This document shows, piece after piece, positions 1 through 8,336 of a stretch of DNA of 28,177 nt. This DNA comes from Candidatus Gastranaerophilales bacterium (GTDB taxonomy: Bacteria > Cyanobacteriota > Vampirovibrionia > Gastranaerophilales > UBA9971). Every line of letters starts with the position of its first letter. Position 1 is the first letter of the stretch. The notes below the pieces were generated by a model, which was given only the letters and a program-made list of their open reading frames with translations, was not told the origin of the DNA and ran no database searches. Made by a program: the position numbers and the translations under genes. The DNA lies in contig JANQGS010000017.1 in assembly GCA_028277195.1 (NCBI GenBank), forward strand, positions 1-28,177, in the 5' to 3' direction.

Positions 1-28
1 GGCTTTACAGCTTTAAGATTATCTATTA

Positions 29-1612
29 CTAAAGGAGGGAAGGGCATAAGTACTCCTTAACGGCTTTTTTATATTCTTTTAACAGGGTTTCCCTGCTTAT
101 TCCCGTATCTATAAAATCCCAGGCCATTTTTTCTTTCTCAGATATTTCTCTTGTAGCATACCACTCTAAAGAAGGTATATCAAACCCTTTTTTTCTTAAT
201 TCAAGGTGGCATTTTTTAAAGCTCTCGTAACTGCCGTTATAATTATAAGTTCTTTCCAGTAAAAATGATAGCCTCCTGTCTCCCCTTGAAATAACTGCCT
301 GTATAAAGTCCCATCTCGGGCTGGTCGGCCTGTATTTAATCCCTGCCATGGCAAGCTCTTTTTTTAACAGTTCATTTTTTTTCCTTAAGGATTTGGCCTC
401 CTCCCTGCCTGCGTATTGAAAGGGCGTATTGGCCTTTGGCACAAAAGAACTTACGCTTAAAGTAAGCTCAAAACCTTTATTTTCAGTTTTTAGAACCTTC
501 ATAAGGTTTATGAGCTCTATAATATCCCGGATTTCCTCTGTAGGAAGCCCTATCATGCCGTAAATTTTCATGCCTTTTAGCCCGTTTTGGGCTGCTAACC
601 TGATGCTTTCCTTTATTTGCCCTTCTGAAAGGTTTTTATTAATAACCTTTCTAAGCCTTTCGCTCCCGGCCTCGATTGCTATGGTAGCATGCTTTTGTCC
701 GCAGGCAACAAGAGTCCTTACCGCATTGCCCGAAATCCTGTCAGCCCTGAGTGAGGAAACAGACAGCTCAAATTCCCTTTCCCTTCTTTTTTCAAGGATA
801 TAGCCGCAGATATCCTCAAAACGGGGGTGGCCGGCTATTAATGCTCCGAGAAGCCCTATTTTATTTGTTTTTTCAAGACCCAAATCAATCGCATGCCTAA
901 TACTTTCAAACTCAGGGTATCTTGCGGGCAGATTCAGGTAGCTCGCAAGGCAAAACCTGCATCTTCCGGGGCAGCCCCTTGCTGTTTCAATTAAAAATGT
1001 GTTTTTAAAAAATGATTTTTCCGTGACAATCGGGCTATAAATGCAGTTTTGCAGGTTTTTGGCAATTCTTTTTGCAATAATACCGATACATAGTGACGGC
1101 ACGTATATGCCCGGGATTTTTGAGAGAGCGAGTAATTTTTCCTCTCTTGAGGAGTATCTTGCTTCTTTATACACATCAATAATTTCATTCAGCACACCTT
1201 CGCCGTCACCCACAATAATAAAATCGAAAAAGTCCGCAAAAGGCTCGGGATTTGCGCTCAAAACAGGCCCGCCGCCGAAAACCAGGGGTTCATCAGTCCT
1301 GCCCCTGCTCCTGAATGGGATTTTATATTTTTCAAGTATCTTAAACACGCCCAGGTAATCAAACTCAAAGGAAAAGGAAAACCCCGCGAGTTCAACATTT
1401 TTAGGTATTGTGCGTATTTTTTCCGTATCGGTAAAAATCCTTTCGGGAATCACCTCGGCGTTGGTATCCAGCTCCTTAAACAAACTCAAGTAGCCCAGAG
1501 ATGACATTCCTATTGTATAAGTACAGGGAAAGCAAAACCATACGGGTATTGCGTCCCTGTTTTTCCTTGCGGGCGTGTAGGTATATTTTTCCAATTCAAA
1601 TTTACGTTTCAT
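29..1612 (-). CDS. B12-binding-type radical SAM protein, function unknown
   Basis: 527 aa. The radical SAM cluster motif is C214-x3-C218-x2-C221 (ARGCPGRCRFC), which should bind a [4Fe-4S] cluster and S-adenosylmethionine. The first ~150 residues look like the cobalamin-binding-like domain of large B12-type radical SAM enzymes (FCFPCTYTIGMSSLGY, FGGGPVLSANPEP, FIIVGDGEG). From memory this pattern resembles the uncharacterised TIGR03960-like group. A TIM-barrel core follows (EAGSERLRKVINKNLSEGQI, KIYGMIGLPTEE). It is the last gene of a tight minus-strand run; its ATG lies 2 nt after the stop of the preceding gene and has no clear ribosome site of its own, so translation is probably coupled. 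Substrate unknown; the superfamily call is secure. Confidence 0.88.
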   Translation of the reverse strand: MKRKFELEKYTYTPARKNRDAIPVWFCFPCTYTIGMSSLGYLSLFKELDTNAEVIPERIFTDTEKIRTIPKNVELAGFSFSFEFDYLGVFKILEKYKIPFRSRGRTDEPLVFGGGPVLSANPEPFADFFDFIIVGDGEGVLNEIIDVYKEARYSSREEKLLALSKIPGIYVPSLCIGIIAKRIAKNLQNCIYSPIVTEKSFFKNTFLIETARGCPGRCRFCLASYLNLPARYPEFESIRHAIDLGLEKTNKIGLLGALIAGHPRFEDICGYILEKRREREFELSVSSLRADRISGNAVRTLVACGQKHATIAIEAGSERLRKVINKNLSEGQIKESIRLAAQNGLKGMKIYGMIGLPTEEIRDIIELINLMKVLKTENKGFELTLSVSSFVPKANTPFQYAGREEAKSLRKKNELLKKELAMAGIKYRPTSPRWDFIQAVISRGDRRLSFLLERTYNYNGSYESFKKCHLELRKKGFDIPSLEWYATREISEKEKMAWDFIDTGISRETLLKEYKKAVKEYLCPSLL

Positions 1613-1614
1613 AT

Positions 1615-2073
1615 CTATATCTGGTCATTACTGACCCTGCCGCTGGAGAGTTTTCTTCTTAAAAAGTCAACCCTGTCCTCGTAATCATTGAGTTTTTTCA
1701 TATCATCCCTTATTTTATCCTGGGATTGAATACATCTTTCTATGTCAAACCTGCTGCATGCCCCCATTGAAATAAGGATATTCCCCAGTTTCATTGAAGG
1801 GTTGGCCGCCTGCTCCGCAAGCGCTTCCTTGAGCTGTTGCAGGGTAATTACCCTGTTTTTGACGAGAAGGTTGCCCAGTTTTGTCAACTGCTGGTAATTT
1901 GTCTTTTTTTCCAGGAACGATGCGCACAATTCAACCGGGCTGAGCTCATTAATCGTAGTTTCCGAGCTCAGGAGCCCGGATTCCCTCAATGCATTGGCTA
2001 TTACCTCTTCCGGGGTTATGCCGAGGGGCTTGAATGTTTCCAAGTTTAATTTTGATATAACAACATCATCCAT
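1615..2073 (-). CDS. Small protein with two GspE-N/MshEN-like repeats
   Basis: 152 aa, no signal peptide or membrane segment. Two similar ~23-residue units are visible: residues 66-88 (LGNLLVKNRVITLQQLKEAL...) and 96-118 (LGNILISMGACSRFDIERCI...). The pattern LGxxLxxxxxxxxxxLxxALxxQ is that of the N-terminal domain of type II secretion/type IV pilus ATPases (GspE-N, MshEN), which in some members binds c-di-GMP. There is no ATPase domain here, so the module stands alone. It sits 4 nt after trpC and 2 nt before the radical SAM gene. A regulatory or adaptor role is inference; ligand binding cannot be judged from sequence alone. Confidence 0.7.
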   Translation of the reverse strand: MDDVVISKLNLETFKPLGITPEEVIANALRESGLLSSETTINELSPVELCASFLEKKTNYQQLTKLGNLLVKNRVITLQQLKEALAEQAANPSMKLGNILISMGACSRFDIERCIQSQDKIRDDMKKLNDYEDRVDFLRRKLSSGRVSNDQI

Positions 2074-2077
2074 AAAA

Positions 2078-2809
2078 TCATTTTATCAGATTTTTAACAG
2101 CCCTTTCAATATCCTTTTCCCTCATCAGGGCCTCACCCGCCAGTATGCCCGAAACGCCGCTTTCCCTGAGTAATTTTACATCAGGGCCGGCTTGAATTCC
2201 TGACTCGCTTATAATAAAAACCCCTTCAGGAATCCCGTTTTTTATTATATCAAGGGTATTTTTCACGTTAACCTCAAAAGTTTTTAAGTCCCTGTTGTTT
2301 ATGCCGATTATTTTAGCCCCGGTTTGGGCGGCCAGCTCAAATTCCTTCCTGTCATGGACCTCAACCAGCACTTCCAGGCCAATTTCCGATGAAAGTGCAA
2401 AATAGTCCGCCAGTTGTGCTTTATCGAGCACGGAAACAATAAGCAGTATAATATCAGCCCCGATAAATTTTGTCTGGTAGACCTGGAACTCGTCAATTAT
2501 AAAATCTTTTCTTAAAACGGGTAAGTCAACGATTTTCCTTATATCTTTTAAATATTGTATGCTTCCCCGGAAAAATTTTTCGTCAGTAAGCACGGAAATA
2601 GCTGCCGCTCCGGCTTTTTCAAAGGCAAGAGCCGCTTCTTTATGGTTAAAATCCTCTCTTATTATGCCTTTTGAGGGGGATGCCTTCTTGACTTCGGCAA
2701 TAAGCGCGAATTCCCCGCTTTGCAGGCGTTTATAAAAATTTCTTGCCGGTTGTTTTTGTTTTATTATTTCCTGCTTTTTATGTTCAAGGATTTCCTCAAG
2801 TATGGACAT
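2078..2809 (-). CDS. trpC: Indole-3-glycerol phosphate synthase
   Basis: 243 aa, close to the usual ~255. Cytoplasmic TIM-barrel enzyme of tryptophan synthesis; it closes and decarboxylates CdRP to indole-3-glycerol phosphate. Family motifs are all present: AEVKKASPSKG with E39, LRKDFIID with K101, LVEVHD with E150, IGINNRDL with N171, and SESGI with E202. It is a stand-alone enzyme, not fused to trpF, and no other trp gene lies in the window; it sits between a secreted OB-fold protein gene and a GspE-N-like gene with gaps of 5 and 4 nt. The ATG has no good SD, again suggesting coupling. Confidence 0.97.
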   Translation of the reverse strand: MSILEEILEHKKQEIIKQKQPARNFYKRLQSGEFALIAEVKKASPSKGIIREDFNHKEAALAFEKAGAAAISVLTDEKFFRGSIQYLKDIRKIVDLPVLRKDFIIDEFQVYQTKFIGADIILLIVSVLDKAQLADYFALSSEIGLEVLVEVHDRKEFELAAQTGAKIIGINNRDLKTFEVNVKNTLDIIKNGIPEGVFIISESGIQAGPDVKLLRESGVSGILAGEALMREKDIERAVKNLIK

Positions 2810-2814
2810 TATTT

Positions 2815-3210
2815 TCAGTCATTAATTACTTTTATTTGATTTGGGGAATTAATTATTACTTCCGGTTTTCCGTTGGAAATTCTTATTATTCCCTCAACTA
2901 CAACTTTTTTATTCCTGAAATACTTTTCAGGCTCGCCTATGCCGGCGTCAATGAATGCCGGCATATCTATATTGTAGATTAAAGCGCTTAAGGATGTATT
3001 AAAATTGTCGCCAAAATTAAGGAAAATAACCTTGGAGTTATCGGTTATCTCGCAATCTCGGATTTCCCCTTCTATTCTGGCATACTGGCTTGTGTGGGAA
3101 ATAAGCCGCACAAAATTATCGGCTTTAATAACAGGGCTGCTTACGCTTGAGGCTGTATTTTGCAGGCATATAACCAGGCAAAAAACCAAAACAATACTTA
3201 TCTTTTTCAT
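2815..3210 (-). CDS. Secreted OB-fold-like protein
   Basis: 131 aa. Residues 1-21 form a signal peptide (KK then a hydrophobic run up to about residue 16, followed by QNTASS), so export is predicted. The mature part reads as an OB-fold: strand-like ARIEGEIRDCEI, KVIFLNFGDNF, a loop, then KKVVVEGIIRISNGKPEVII and NQIKVI. This resembles small exported OB-fold domains near nucleases (BOF/tRNA_anti-like). No nuclease catalytic motif is seen. It is the first gene of the trpC run, with a purine-rich AGAGAGAAG just before the ATG. Ligand unknown; fold assignment is by pattern only. Confidence 0.65.
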   Translation of the reverse strand: MKKISIVLVFCLVICLQNTASSVSSPVIKADNFVRLISHTSQYARIEGEIRDCEITDNSKVIFLNFGDNFNTSLSALIYNIDMPAFIDAGIGEPEKYFRNKKVVVEGIIRISNGKPEVIINSPNQIKVIND

Positions 3211-3317
3211 CTTCTCTCTTCTTTGTTCAAATTGTAAATCATTAATTAATTATAAGTATAAAAACCCCAAAAGTCATTTTTTTGACAAAAAATTAATATA
3301 AAAAACGGAGCGGTATT

Positions 3318-3653
3318 TTACATTACCATCTTGACCTTAAGGTTTTCCACCTTTTCGCCCCGGGTCAGTTTTTTGCAGTTTTCAAGGGTATTCTTAACCA
3401 TTACCATAAACTTTTTCTCTGTGTTCACAAACAAAAAATAAGCGGCTTTGCTCTCTGCCAGCCTTGAAACATCGTCTATGAGCAGCTCTCCCTTGTCAGA
3501 GAGCATGAAAACCGTAAAAGATAAAGGGTCAGTCACAGTGCTTTCAATATAAAAATCGCTTTTTATGCTGAAAACCTTTGTAGTGTCCCTTATAGCCGGG
3601 CTGTTCTTCTCAGTGGAGAACCACTGCCATAATTTATCTATAATATCGTCCAT
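3318..3653 (-). CDS. Hypothetical protein, soluble, 111 aa
   Basis: I do not recognise this family. The protein has no signal peptide or membrane segment. It has a predicted alpha/beta composition with a hydrophobic strand pattern (FTVFMLSDKGELLIDDV, KAAYFLFVNTEKKFMVMV) and a basic C-terminus. Its ATG lies inside the preceding membrane-protein gene, overlapping it by 16 nt in another frame. The two are therefore probably co-translated and may work together. The overlap and plausible composition argue it is real. Confidence 0.55.
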   Translation of the reverse strand: MDDIIDKLWQWFSTEKNSPAIRDTTKVFSIKSDFYIESTVTDPLSFTVFMLSDKGELLIDDVSRLAESKAAYFLFVNTEKKFMVMVKNTLENCKKLTRGEKVENLKVKMVM

Positions 3654-3814
3654 GATTGTGAAGCGAGCAAACCGCTACAGTCAATGTCTCTGGTATTTAC
3701 GTCAAGGTTTGCCTTATCAGGTACTATAACATAAGAAACCGACAATATTGTAAAAATTATAGCCGCATAAGTTAACTTCAGCGTTTTATTTTTTATTGCA
3801 TTTTTAAAAGCCAT
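3638..3814 (-). CDS. Small single-pass membrane protein, unknown
   Basis: 58 aa from the chosen ATG at 3814. A start at 3862 (74 aa) is open but has no SD, whereas 3814 is preceded by GAGAGGGAAC at good spacing. A basic N-terminus (KNAIKNKTLK) leads into one hydrophobic helix at about residues 14-31 (LTYAAIIFTILSVSYVIV), then a short hydrophilic tail of ~27 residues. The basic side suggests N-in topology. The 3' end overlaps the next gene by 16 nt. Family not recognised. Confidence 0.5.
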   Translation of the reverse strand: MAFKNAIKNKTLKLTYAAIIFTILSVSYVIVPDKANLDVNTRDIDCSGLLASQSWTIL

Positions 3815-3822
3815 TTTCCGTT

Positions 3823-3829
3823 CCCTCTC
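3823..3829 (-). promoter_or_regulatory. Ribosome binding site deciding the 3814 start
   Basis: On the minus strand GAGAGGG lies 8 nt before the ATG at 3814. No comparable purine run precedes the upstream ATG at 3862. This is the reason for the shorter gene model. Confidence 0.5.
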
Positions 3830-3878
3830 TTCCCTGGATTTACCCGTATATATCCTTACCATGTCTAGCTATATTTAT

Positions 3879-3903
3879 AAAAACAATTAAAACGATTTAA
3901 TTG
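3879..3903 (-). terminator. Probable intrinsic terminator of gyrA
   Basis: Read on the minus strand, CAATTAAA-tcgt-TTTAATTG forms a perfect 8-bp stem with a 4-nt loop, followed at once by TTTTT. It lies about 30 nt past the gyrA stop codon and before the next minus-strand gene. The stem is AT-rich, so strength is uncertain. Confidence 0.55.
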
Positions 3904-3933
3904 CTATTTTGGTTTTTAAATGTAAAGAATTTG

Positions 3934-6411
3934 TTACATTAAGTTATTCTCATCATCATCCGGCAGGACAATCTTATTCACCGCCACTACCAGGTCGTCG
4001 TCCATTAACGACTGCACGCATACGCCTGTTGCGGGGCGGCCCTGCCTGGAGATGTGAGCGGCCTTTTGCCTTGTGGTTATACCCTGTGAGGTTACTATCA
4101 TCACCTCATCCTGCTCCATTACAAGGCTAATAGATGCCACCCTGCTCGACGGCTTCTTGAACTTGGTGCAGATGAGCCCTATCCCTCCCCTGTTTTGGGG
4201 CCTGAATTCGGAGATTAACGACCTTTTCCCGTAACCGTCAGTCGTGACAATTAATAAGTCGGAAGTCTGGAACTTTGGTATTATATCAGAGCCTACAATG
4301 GAGTCATCAGGCCTTAATTTAATGGCTGTTACGCCCCTCGCGCTCCTGCCCAATGGCCGCAGGTCAGCCACGGGAAACCTTATTGCCATGCCGCGGCTCG
4401 TTCCGATTATTATTTCGTCGTTTTTATCAGCCATTTTTACCCACTCGAGCTTGTCTCCCTCTCCAAGCCCCATTGCGATGATGCCGCTCCTGCGGATTGA
4501 GCTGAAGCTGTTAAGCTCGATTTTCTTTATAAATCCTTTTTTTGTAAGCAACAGGAGGTATTTGTCCTCAGAAAACCTGTCAATAGGTATTACTGCCGTT
4601 ATATGCTCATCCTGGTCAACCGGCAGGAGGTTTATGATTGGCAATCCCTTTGCAGACCTGCCCCCTTCCGGGAAATCATATACATTTATGCTGTAAACAA
4701 GCCCTTTGTTAGTGAAAAATAATACTTTATTATGCATTGTAGCGGTGAAGAAATGCTGTACATCGTCATTATCACGGGTTTTTATGCCGCCCTTTCCCCT
4801 TGTAGCCCTGTTCTGCCGCTCAAATGTATCAAGGGCAATCCGCTTAATATATCCGTTTCTGGTCATAAACACCGCCACGGCTGTATCCGGGGTAAGGTCT
4901 TTTACCGAGAGCTCATCCTGGTGGGGTATAATCAGGGTTCGTCTTTCATCACCGAACTTCTGCTTATCCTCTTTGAGTTCATTTTTGATGATATTAAGCA
5001 CTTTTTGCCTGTCAGCGAGAATTGATTCCAGCTCGGCTATTTTTTCCTTTAATTGCCTGTATTCCGCGTTGATTTTTTCCTGCTCAAGCCCAGTCAGCCT
5101 TCTTAGCTGCATTTCGAGTATGGCGTTAGCCTGGTCAATATCAAGCCCGTACTTCTCCATGAGGCCTTTTCTGGCTTCTTCGGTTGATTTGGAGGTTTTT
5201 ATAAGCTCGATTATCCTGTCCAAATCGCCCAGGGCAATGATTAAGCCCTCTAAAATATGGGCTCTTGCCTTTGCTTTCCTGAGGTCAAAGCGCGTTCTCC
5301 TCGTGACAACCTCAATCCTGTGCTCTACAAATTCATTTATGACTTCATAGAGGTTGAGAAGCCTTGGCTGTTTGTTAACAAGGGCGACCATGTTCACCCC
5401 GAAGCTGGTTTGCAGGGCGGTATGTTTGAACAGGTTGTTCTGCACAACATCGGGCTTTGCGTCCCGTTTGAGCTCAATTACAATGCGTGTACCGTCCCGG
5501 TCCGATTCATCCCTTATATCGCTTATGCCGTCAAGTTTCCTGTCCTTTACGAGTTCCGCGATTTTTTCGATTAACGCTGCTTTATTTACCTGGTAGGGCA
5601 GCTCTGAGACTATTATAGCCGTCCTGTCCTGGCGTCCCTTTCCCGTGTCAACCTCCTCAAAACGGCTTACTGCGCGCATAACAACGCTGCCTCTTCCTGT
5701 TTCAAAGGCCTGCTTTATGCCGTCAGTTCCGAGGATTGTTGCTCCTGTGGGGAAGTCAGGGCCTTTAACGTGTTGCATTAATTCCGGGATTGTTATTTCC
5801 GGGTTATCAATCAATGCTATAGTACCGTCCACTACTTCATTGAGGTTATGCGGGGCAATGTTGGTAGCCATGCCTACTGCTATGCCGCTTTGCCCGTTCA
5901 AAAGCAGCATTGGCAGCCTGACGGGGAGGATATCCGGCTCTTCGAGACTGCCGTCAAAGTTTGGGGTAAATTCAACCGTATCAGAGTCAATATCAGCCAG
6001 CATGGACATGGTTATAGGAGACATGCGGGCTTCCGTATAACGCATTGCAGCGGCTGAGTCGCCGTCAACGCTTCCAAAGTTGCCGTGCCCGTCAATTGTC
6101 ATATATCTTGTTGAAAATTCCTGCGCCATGCGCACCAGTGCGTCATAAACAGCGGAATCGCCGTGCGGATGGTATTTACCCAGTACTTCACCGACTATGC
6201 GGGCGCATTTTTTAAAGGGTTTGTCAGGATACATGCCGAGTTCGTTCATTGCGAACAATATACGCCTGTGAACGGGTTTTAGCCCGTCACGTATATCCGG
6301 CAGGGCCCTGCCAACTATGACTGACATTGCATAGTCTATATATGAGCGTTTCATTTCGTCCCTGATGTTTATGGGGACTATATTTCCATCTCCAAAAAGT
6401 GTCTTTTGCAT
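3934..6411 (-). CDS. gyrA: DNA gyrase subunit A
   Basis: 825 aa, normal length. Breakage-reunion subunit of gyrase, which with GyrB introduces negative supercoils. The catalytic Tyr is Y125 in AMRYTEARM. The quinolone region reads HPHGDSAVYDALVRMAQ, with S86 and D90 at the positions equivalent to E. coli S83 and D87, the quinolone-sensitive type. The C-terminal domain (from ~500) has the blade repeats of the DNA-wrapping propeller. The GyrA box at ~533-542 reads QNRATRGKGG rather than the enterobacterial QRRGGRG; I associate this form with Cyanobacteria and relatives. It follows nagA by 78 nt and ends before a hairpin terminator. gyrB is not in the window. Confidence 0.97.
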   Translation of the reverse strand: MQKTLFGDGNIVPINIRDEMKRSYIDYAMSVIVGRALPDIRDGLKPVHRRILFAMNELGMYPDKPFKKCARIVGEVLGKYHPHGDSAVYDALVRMAQEFSTRYMTIDGHGNFGSVDGDSAAAMRYTEARMSPITMSMLADIDSDTVEFTPNFDGSLEEPDILPVRLPMLLLNGQSGIAVGMATNIAPHNLNEVVDGTIALIDNPEITIPELMQHVKGPDFPTGATILGTDGIKQAFETGRGSVVMRAVSRFEEVDTGKGRQDRTAIIVSELPYQVNKAALIEKIAELVKDRKLDGISDIRDESDRDGTRIVIELKRDAKPDVVQNNLFKHTALQTSFGVNMVALVNKQPRLLNLYEVINEFVEHRIEVVTRRTRFDLRKAKARAHILEGLIIALGDLDRIIELIKTSKSTEEARKGLMEKYGLDIDQANAILEMQLRRLTGLEQEKINAEYRQLKEKIAELESILADRQKVLNIIKNELKEDKQKFGDERRTLIIPHQDELSVKDLTPDTAVAVFMTRNGYIKRIALDTFERQNRATRGKGGIKTRDNDDVQHFFTATMHNKVLFFTNKGLVYSINVYDFPEGGRSAKGLPIINLLPVDQDEHITAVIPIDRFSEDKYLLLLTKKGFIKKIELNSFSSIRRSGIIAMGLGEGDKLEWVKMADKNDEIIIGTSRGMAIRFPVADLRPLGRSARGVTAIKLRPDDSIVGSDIIPKFQTSDLLIVTTDGYGKRSLISEFRPQNRGGIGLICTKFKKPSSRVASISLVMEQDEVMIVTSQGITTRQKAAHISRQGRPATGVCVQSLMDDDLVVAVNKIVLPDDDENNLM

Positions 6412-6489
6412 TGTTTTTTATGTGCCTCTCGCTAATACAATTAAATTTTAACACAAAGGCAATTTATTTCAGTCAGAATTTTTCCAAAT

Positions 6490-7596
6490 TTACCCGCCCG
6501 TCCTAAAGGAGCCCGGGAGGCTGAAGTTGCCGCTGACAAAAGCTCCCTTAACCCTCAATTCAACAGCATCCCAGAGCACCAGGTCCGCAACCGTACCTTT
6601 TTTAATATATCCTGAGCACTCCAGGCCCAGATTGCGGGCAGGATTTAGCGAGCAATACATCAGTAAGTCCTTTAAACCGGATATGCCTGTGTTTTTTCTT
6701 ATAACGCCATCCAGGAACACCAGGCTGCCTATCAGGTTTCCCTGTTTATTTACCGCAGCGTCCCCTTTTTTTAGTGTTTTTTTGCCCGGCGCCAGGCAAT
6801 CGCTTATGAAGATTACTTTTGAGCCCGGTTTTGAGCGCAATATTAACCTCACCGCTTCCGGGTGTAAATGGTTATGGTCAGCAATAACCTCAACATAAAC
6901 CCCGTCATTAACCAGTGCATGGCCGACAATGCCCGGGTTTCTGTGGTGCAGAGGGGGCATTGCGTTAAATATATGCGTAACATGACTTAAACCTGACAGG
7001 TTTTGCGCATTCGAGTGCCCTATTGAAACTATTACGCCCTTTTTTTCTAAATAACCGGCCAGTTCCCCGTTCTCATCAAACTCCGGAGAAATTGTAACTA
7101 TTTTTATTTCCTCATCCTCTATTTGCCGGTAATTCTCTATAGTAGGGGGCAAAATATATTCCCTTGAGTGCGCTCCTTTATATTCAGGATTTATAAACGG
7201 GCCTTCAAGGTTTATGCCGATTATTTTAGCCGCATTTCCAGGAGCTTGAGCCTTTGCCTGCTTAATTTTTTCTATTTGTGCCCTTATGTTTTCCGGGGTG
7301 TCGGTCATTATAGTGGGACAAACCGCGGTAGTGCCGTGTTTTGGAAGTTGAGCCAGGAATGAAACAATCGCCTCGGGGTTGGCAGTGTTAAAATCACATT
7401 CATAGCCGCCGTGAATATGCTGGTCAATGAGCCCGGGAGTTATGATGCATCCTTTTGCTTCTATCTGTGCGGCATCAGGGTAAAATTTTTCGGTTATATC
7501 AACAATTTTTTCTTTTTCAATTAGAATATTTCCCCTGAATTTTTCTTCTCCGGGGTTTTGTATATATCCATTCGCAATTAAGGTAAGTGTGCTCAC
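6490..7596 (-). CDS. nagA: N-acetylglucosamine-6-phosphate deacetylase
   Basis: 368 aa amidohydrolase-fold enzyme that removes acetate from GlcNAc-6-P in amino-sugar and cell-wall turnover. Motifs: HIH at H60/H62, LEGPFINPEYKGAH with metal ligand E129, GHSNA with H192, VTHIFNAMPPLHHRNPG with H206, IADHNHLHPE near 238, and ISDCLAPG with the catalytic-type Asp D264. The usual IADGxH reads IADHNH here, a small deviation. The start is a GTG 16 nt after the SIMPL gene stop, without clear SD, so coupling is likely. No nagB or transporter gene is adjacent. Confidence 0.93.
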   Translation of the reverse strand: MSTLTLIANGYIQNPGEEKFRGNILIEKEKIVDITEKFYPDAAQIEAKGCIITPGLIDQHIHGGYECDFNTANPEAIVSFLAQLPKHGTTAVCPTIMTDTPENIRAQIEKIKQAKAQAPGNAAKIIGINLEGPFINPEYKGAHSREYILPPTIENYRQIEDEEIKIVTISPEFDENGELAGYLEKKGVIVSIGHSNAQNLSGLSHVTHIFNAMPPLHHRNPGIVGHALVNDGVYVEVIADHNHLHPEAVRLILRSKPGSKVIFISDCLAPGKKTLKKGDAAVNKQGNLIGSLVFLDGVIRKNTGISGLKDLLMYCSLNPARNLGLECSGYIKKGTVADLVLWDAVELRVKGAFVSGNFSLPGSFRTGG

Positions 7597-7612
7597 AGTC
7601 TTAATTTTCAGC

Positions 7613-8320
7613 CTACTCGATTATAAAATCAACAAAAACCCGGGCTGAAATCGTAGTTTCCCCGGGCTCAAGAGGTGGAGCTGAATGGGGTTCCGCCCTG
7701 GTGACTGTCTCAGCCATATAAGGTCTTACTGACCTGTCATTACAGGAAGATGAAACTTTTTTAATACCGCCTATCTTTATGCCTAGCGATTCTGCGAGAA
7801 TTTCAGCTTCTTTTTTAGCGTTATGCGCAGCTTTCTCCAGCAGTACCCGGCAAATTTCCTGTCTATCGCTTATCTCATAGTTCAAACCGGATATCCTGTT
7901 TGCGCCGTTATTAAGAGCTGTTTCAATTATTTCGCCTAATTTGGCGGTATCGGGTGTTTTTACCTGTATCCGGTTGGTTACCCTGTAGCCGGTTATTTTA
8001 TTTGCCGGCATTGAACTTTTGTTATATGAATAAACCGGCCTTACCTGAAAGCCTGTTGTTTTGACAATATCATCAATGCTGAGCGATTTTTTAATATTTT
8101 CATTAATTTTTTCTGATATGGAATTATTTTCATTGATTGCATCACGAAGCTTCCTGGAGTGTGTTTCAACAGCAATGCTCACAGTGGCTATATCAGGCTT
8201 AACATCAATTTTTGCCTGTCCTTTTGCGGATATTACTCCCGGCTTGCCCCCCTCTTCAAAGGCTTTTACCGGCAAATAAAATAAAATGGATAGTAATAAT
8301 ACCAAAAAAATTTTTTTCAT
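7613..8320 (-). CDS. Exported SIMPL-domain (DUF541) protein
   Basis: 235 aa. A signal peptide covers residues ~1-20 (MKKIFLVLLLSILFYLPVKA). The rest matches the SIMPL/DUF541 family (YggE type): ISAKGQAKIDVKPDIATVSIAVET, then KTTGFQVRPVYSY, ITGYRVTNRIQVKT, NGANRISGLNYEISD and a final strand ISARVFVDFIIE. Members are periplasmic or outer-membrane-associated; the E. coli homologue has been linked to oxidative stress, but the biochemical role is not settled. A good SD (AGGAG, spacing ~9) precedes the ATG. It lies between the YkgJ-type gene and nagA, 16 nt from each. Confidence 0.9.
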   Translation of the reverse strand: MKKIFLVLLLSILFYLPVKAFEEGGKPGVISAKGQAKIDVKPDIATVSIAVETHSRKLRDAINENNSISEKINENIKKSLSIDDIVKTTGFQVRPVYSYNKSSMPANKITGYRVTNRIQVKTPDTAKLGEIIETALNNGANRISGLNYEISDRQEICRVLLEKAAHNAKKEAEILAESLGIKIGGIKKVSSSCNDRSVRPYMAETVTRAEPHSAPPLEPGETTISARVFVDFIIE

Positions 8321-8336
8321 AATTTACATCTCCTGT

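Noticed and set aside
3244..3300. GTCA...TGAC hairpin with T-run as terminator after the 111-aa gene
   Set aside because: The stem is only about 4 bp; too weak to call.
4706..5350. 214-aa plus-strand ORF opposite gyrA
   Set aside because: Antisense to a clear gyrA; Ser/Leu-rich composition typical of a shadow frame, no family motif.
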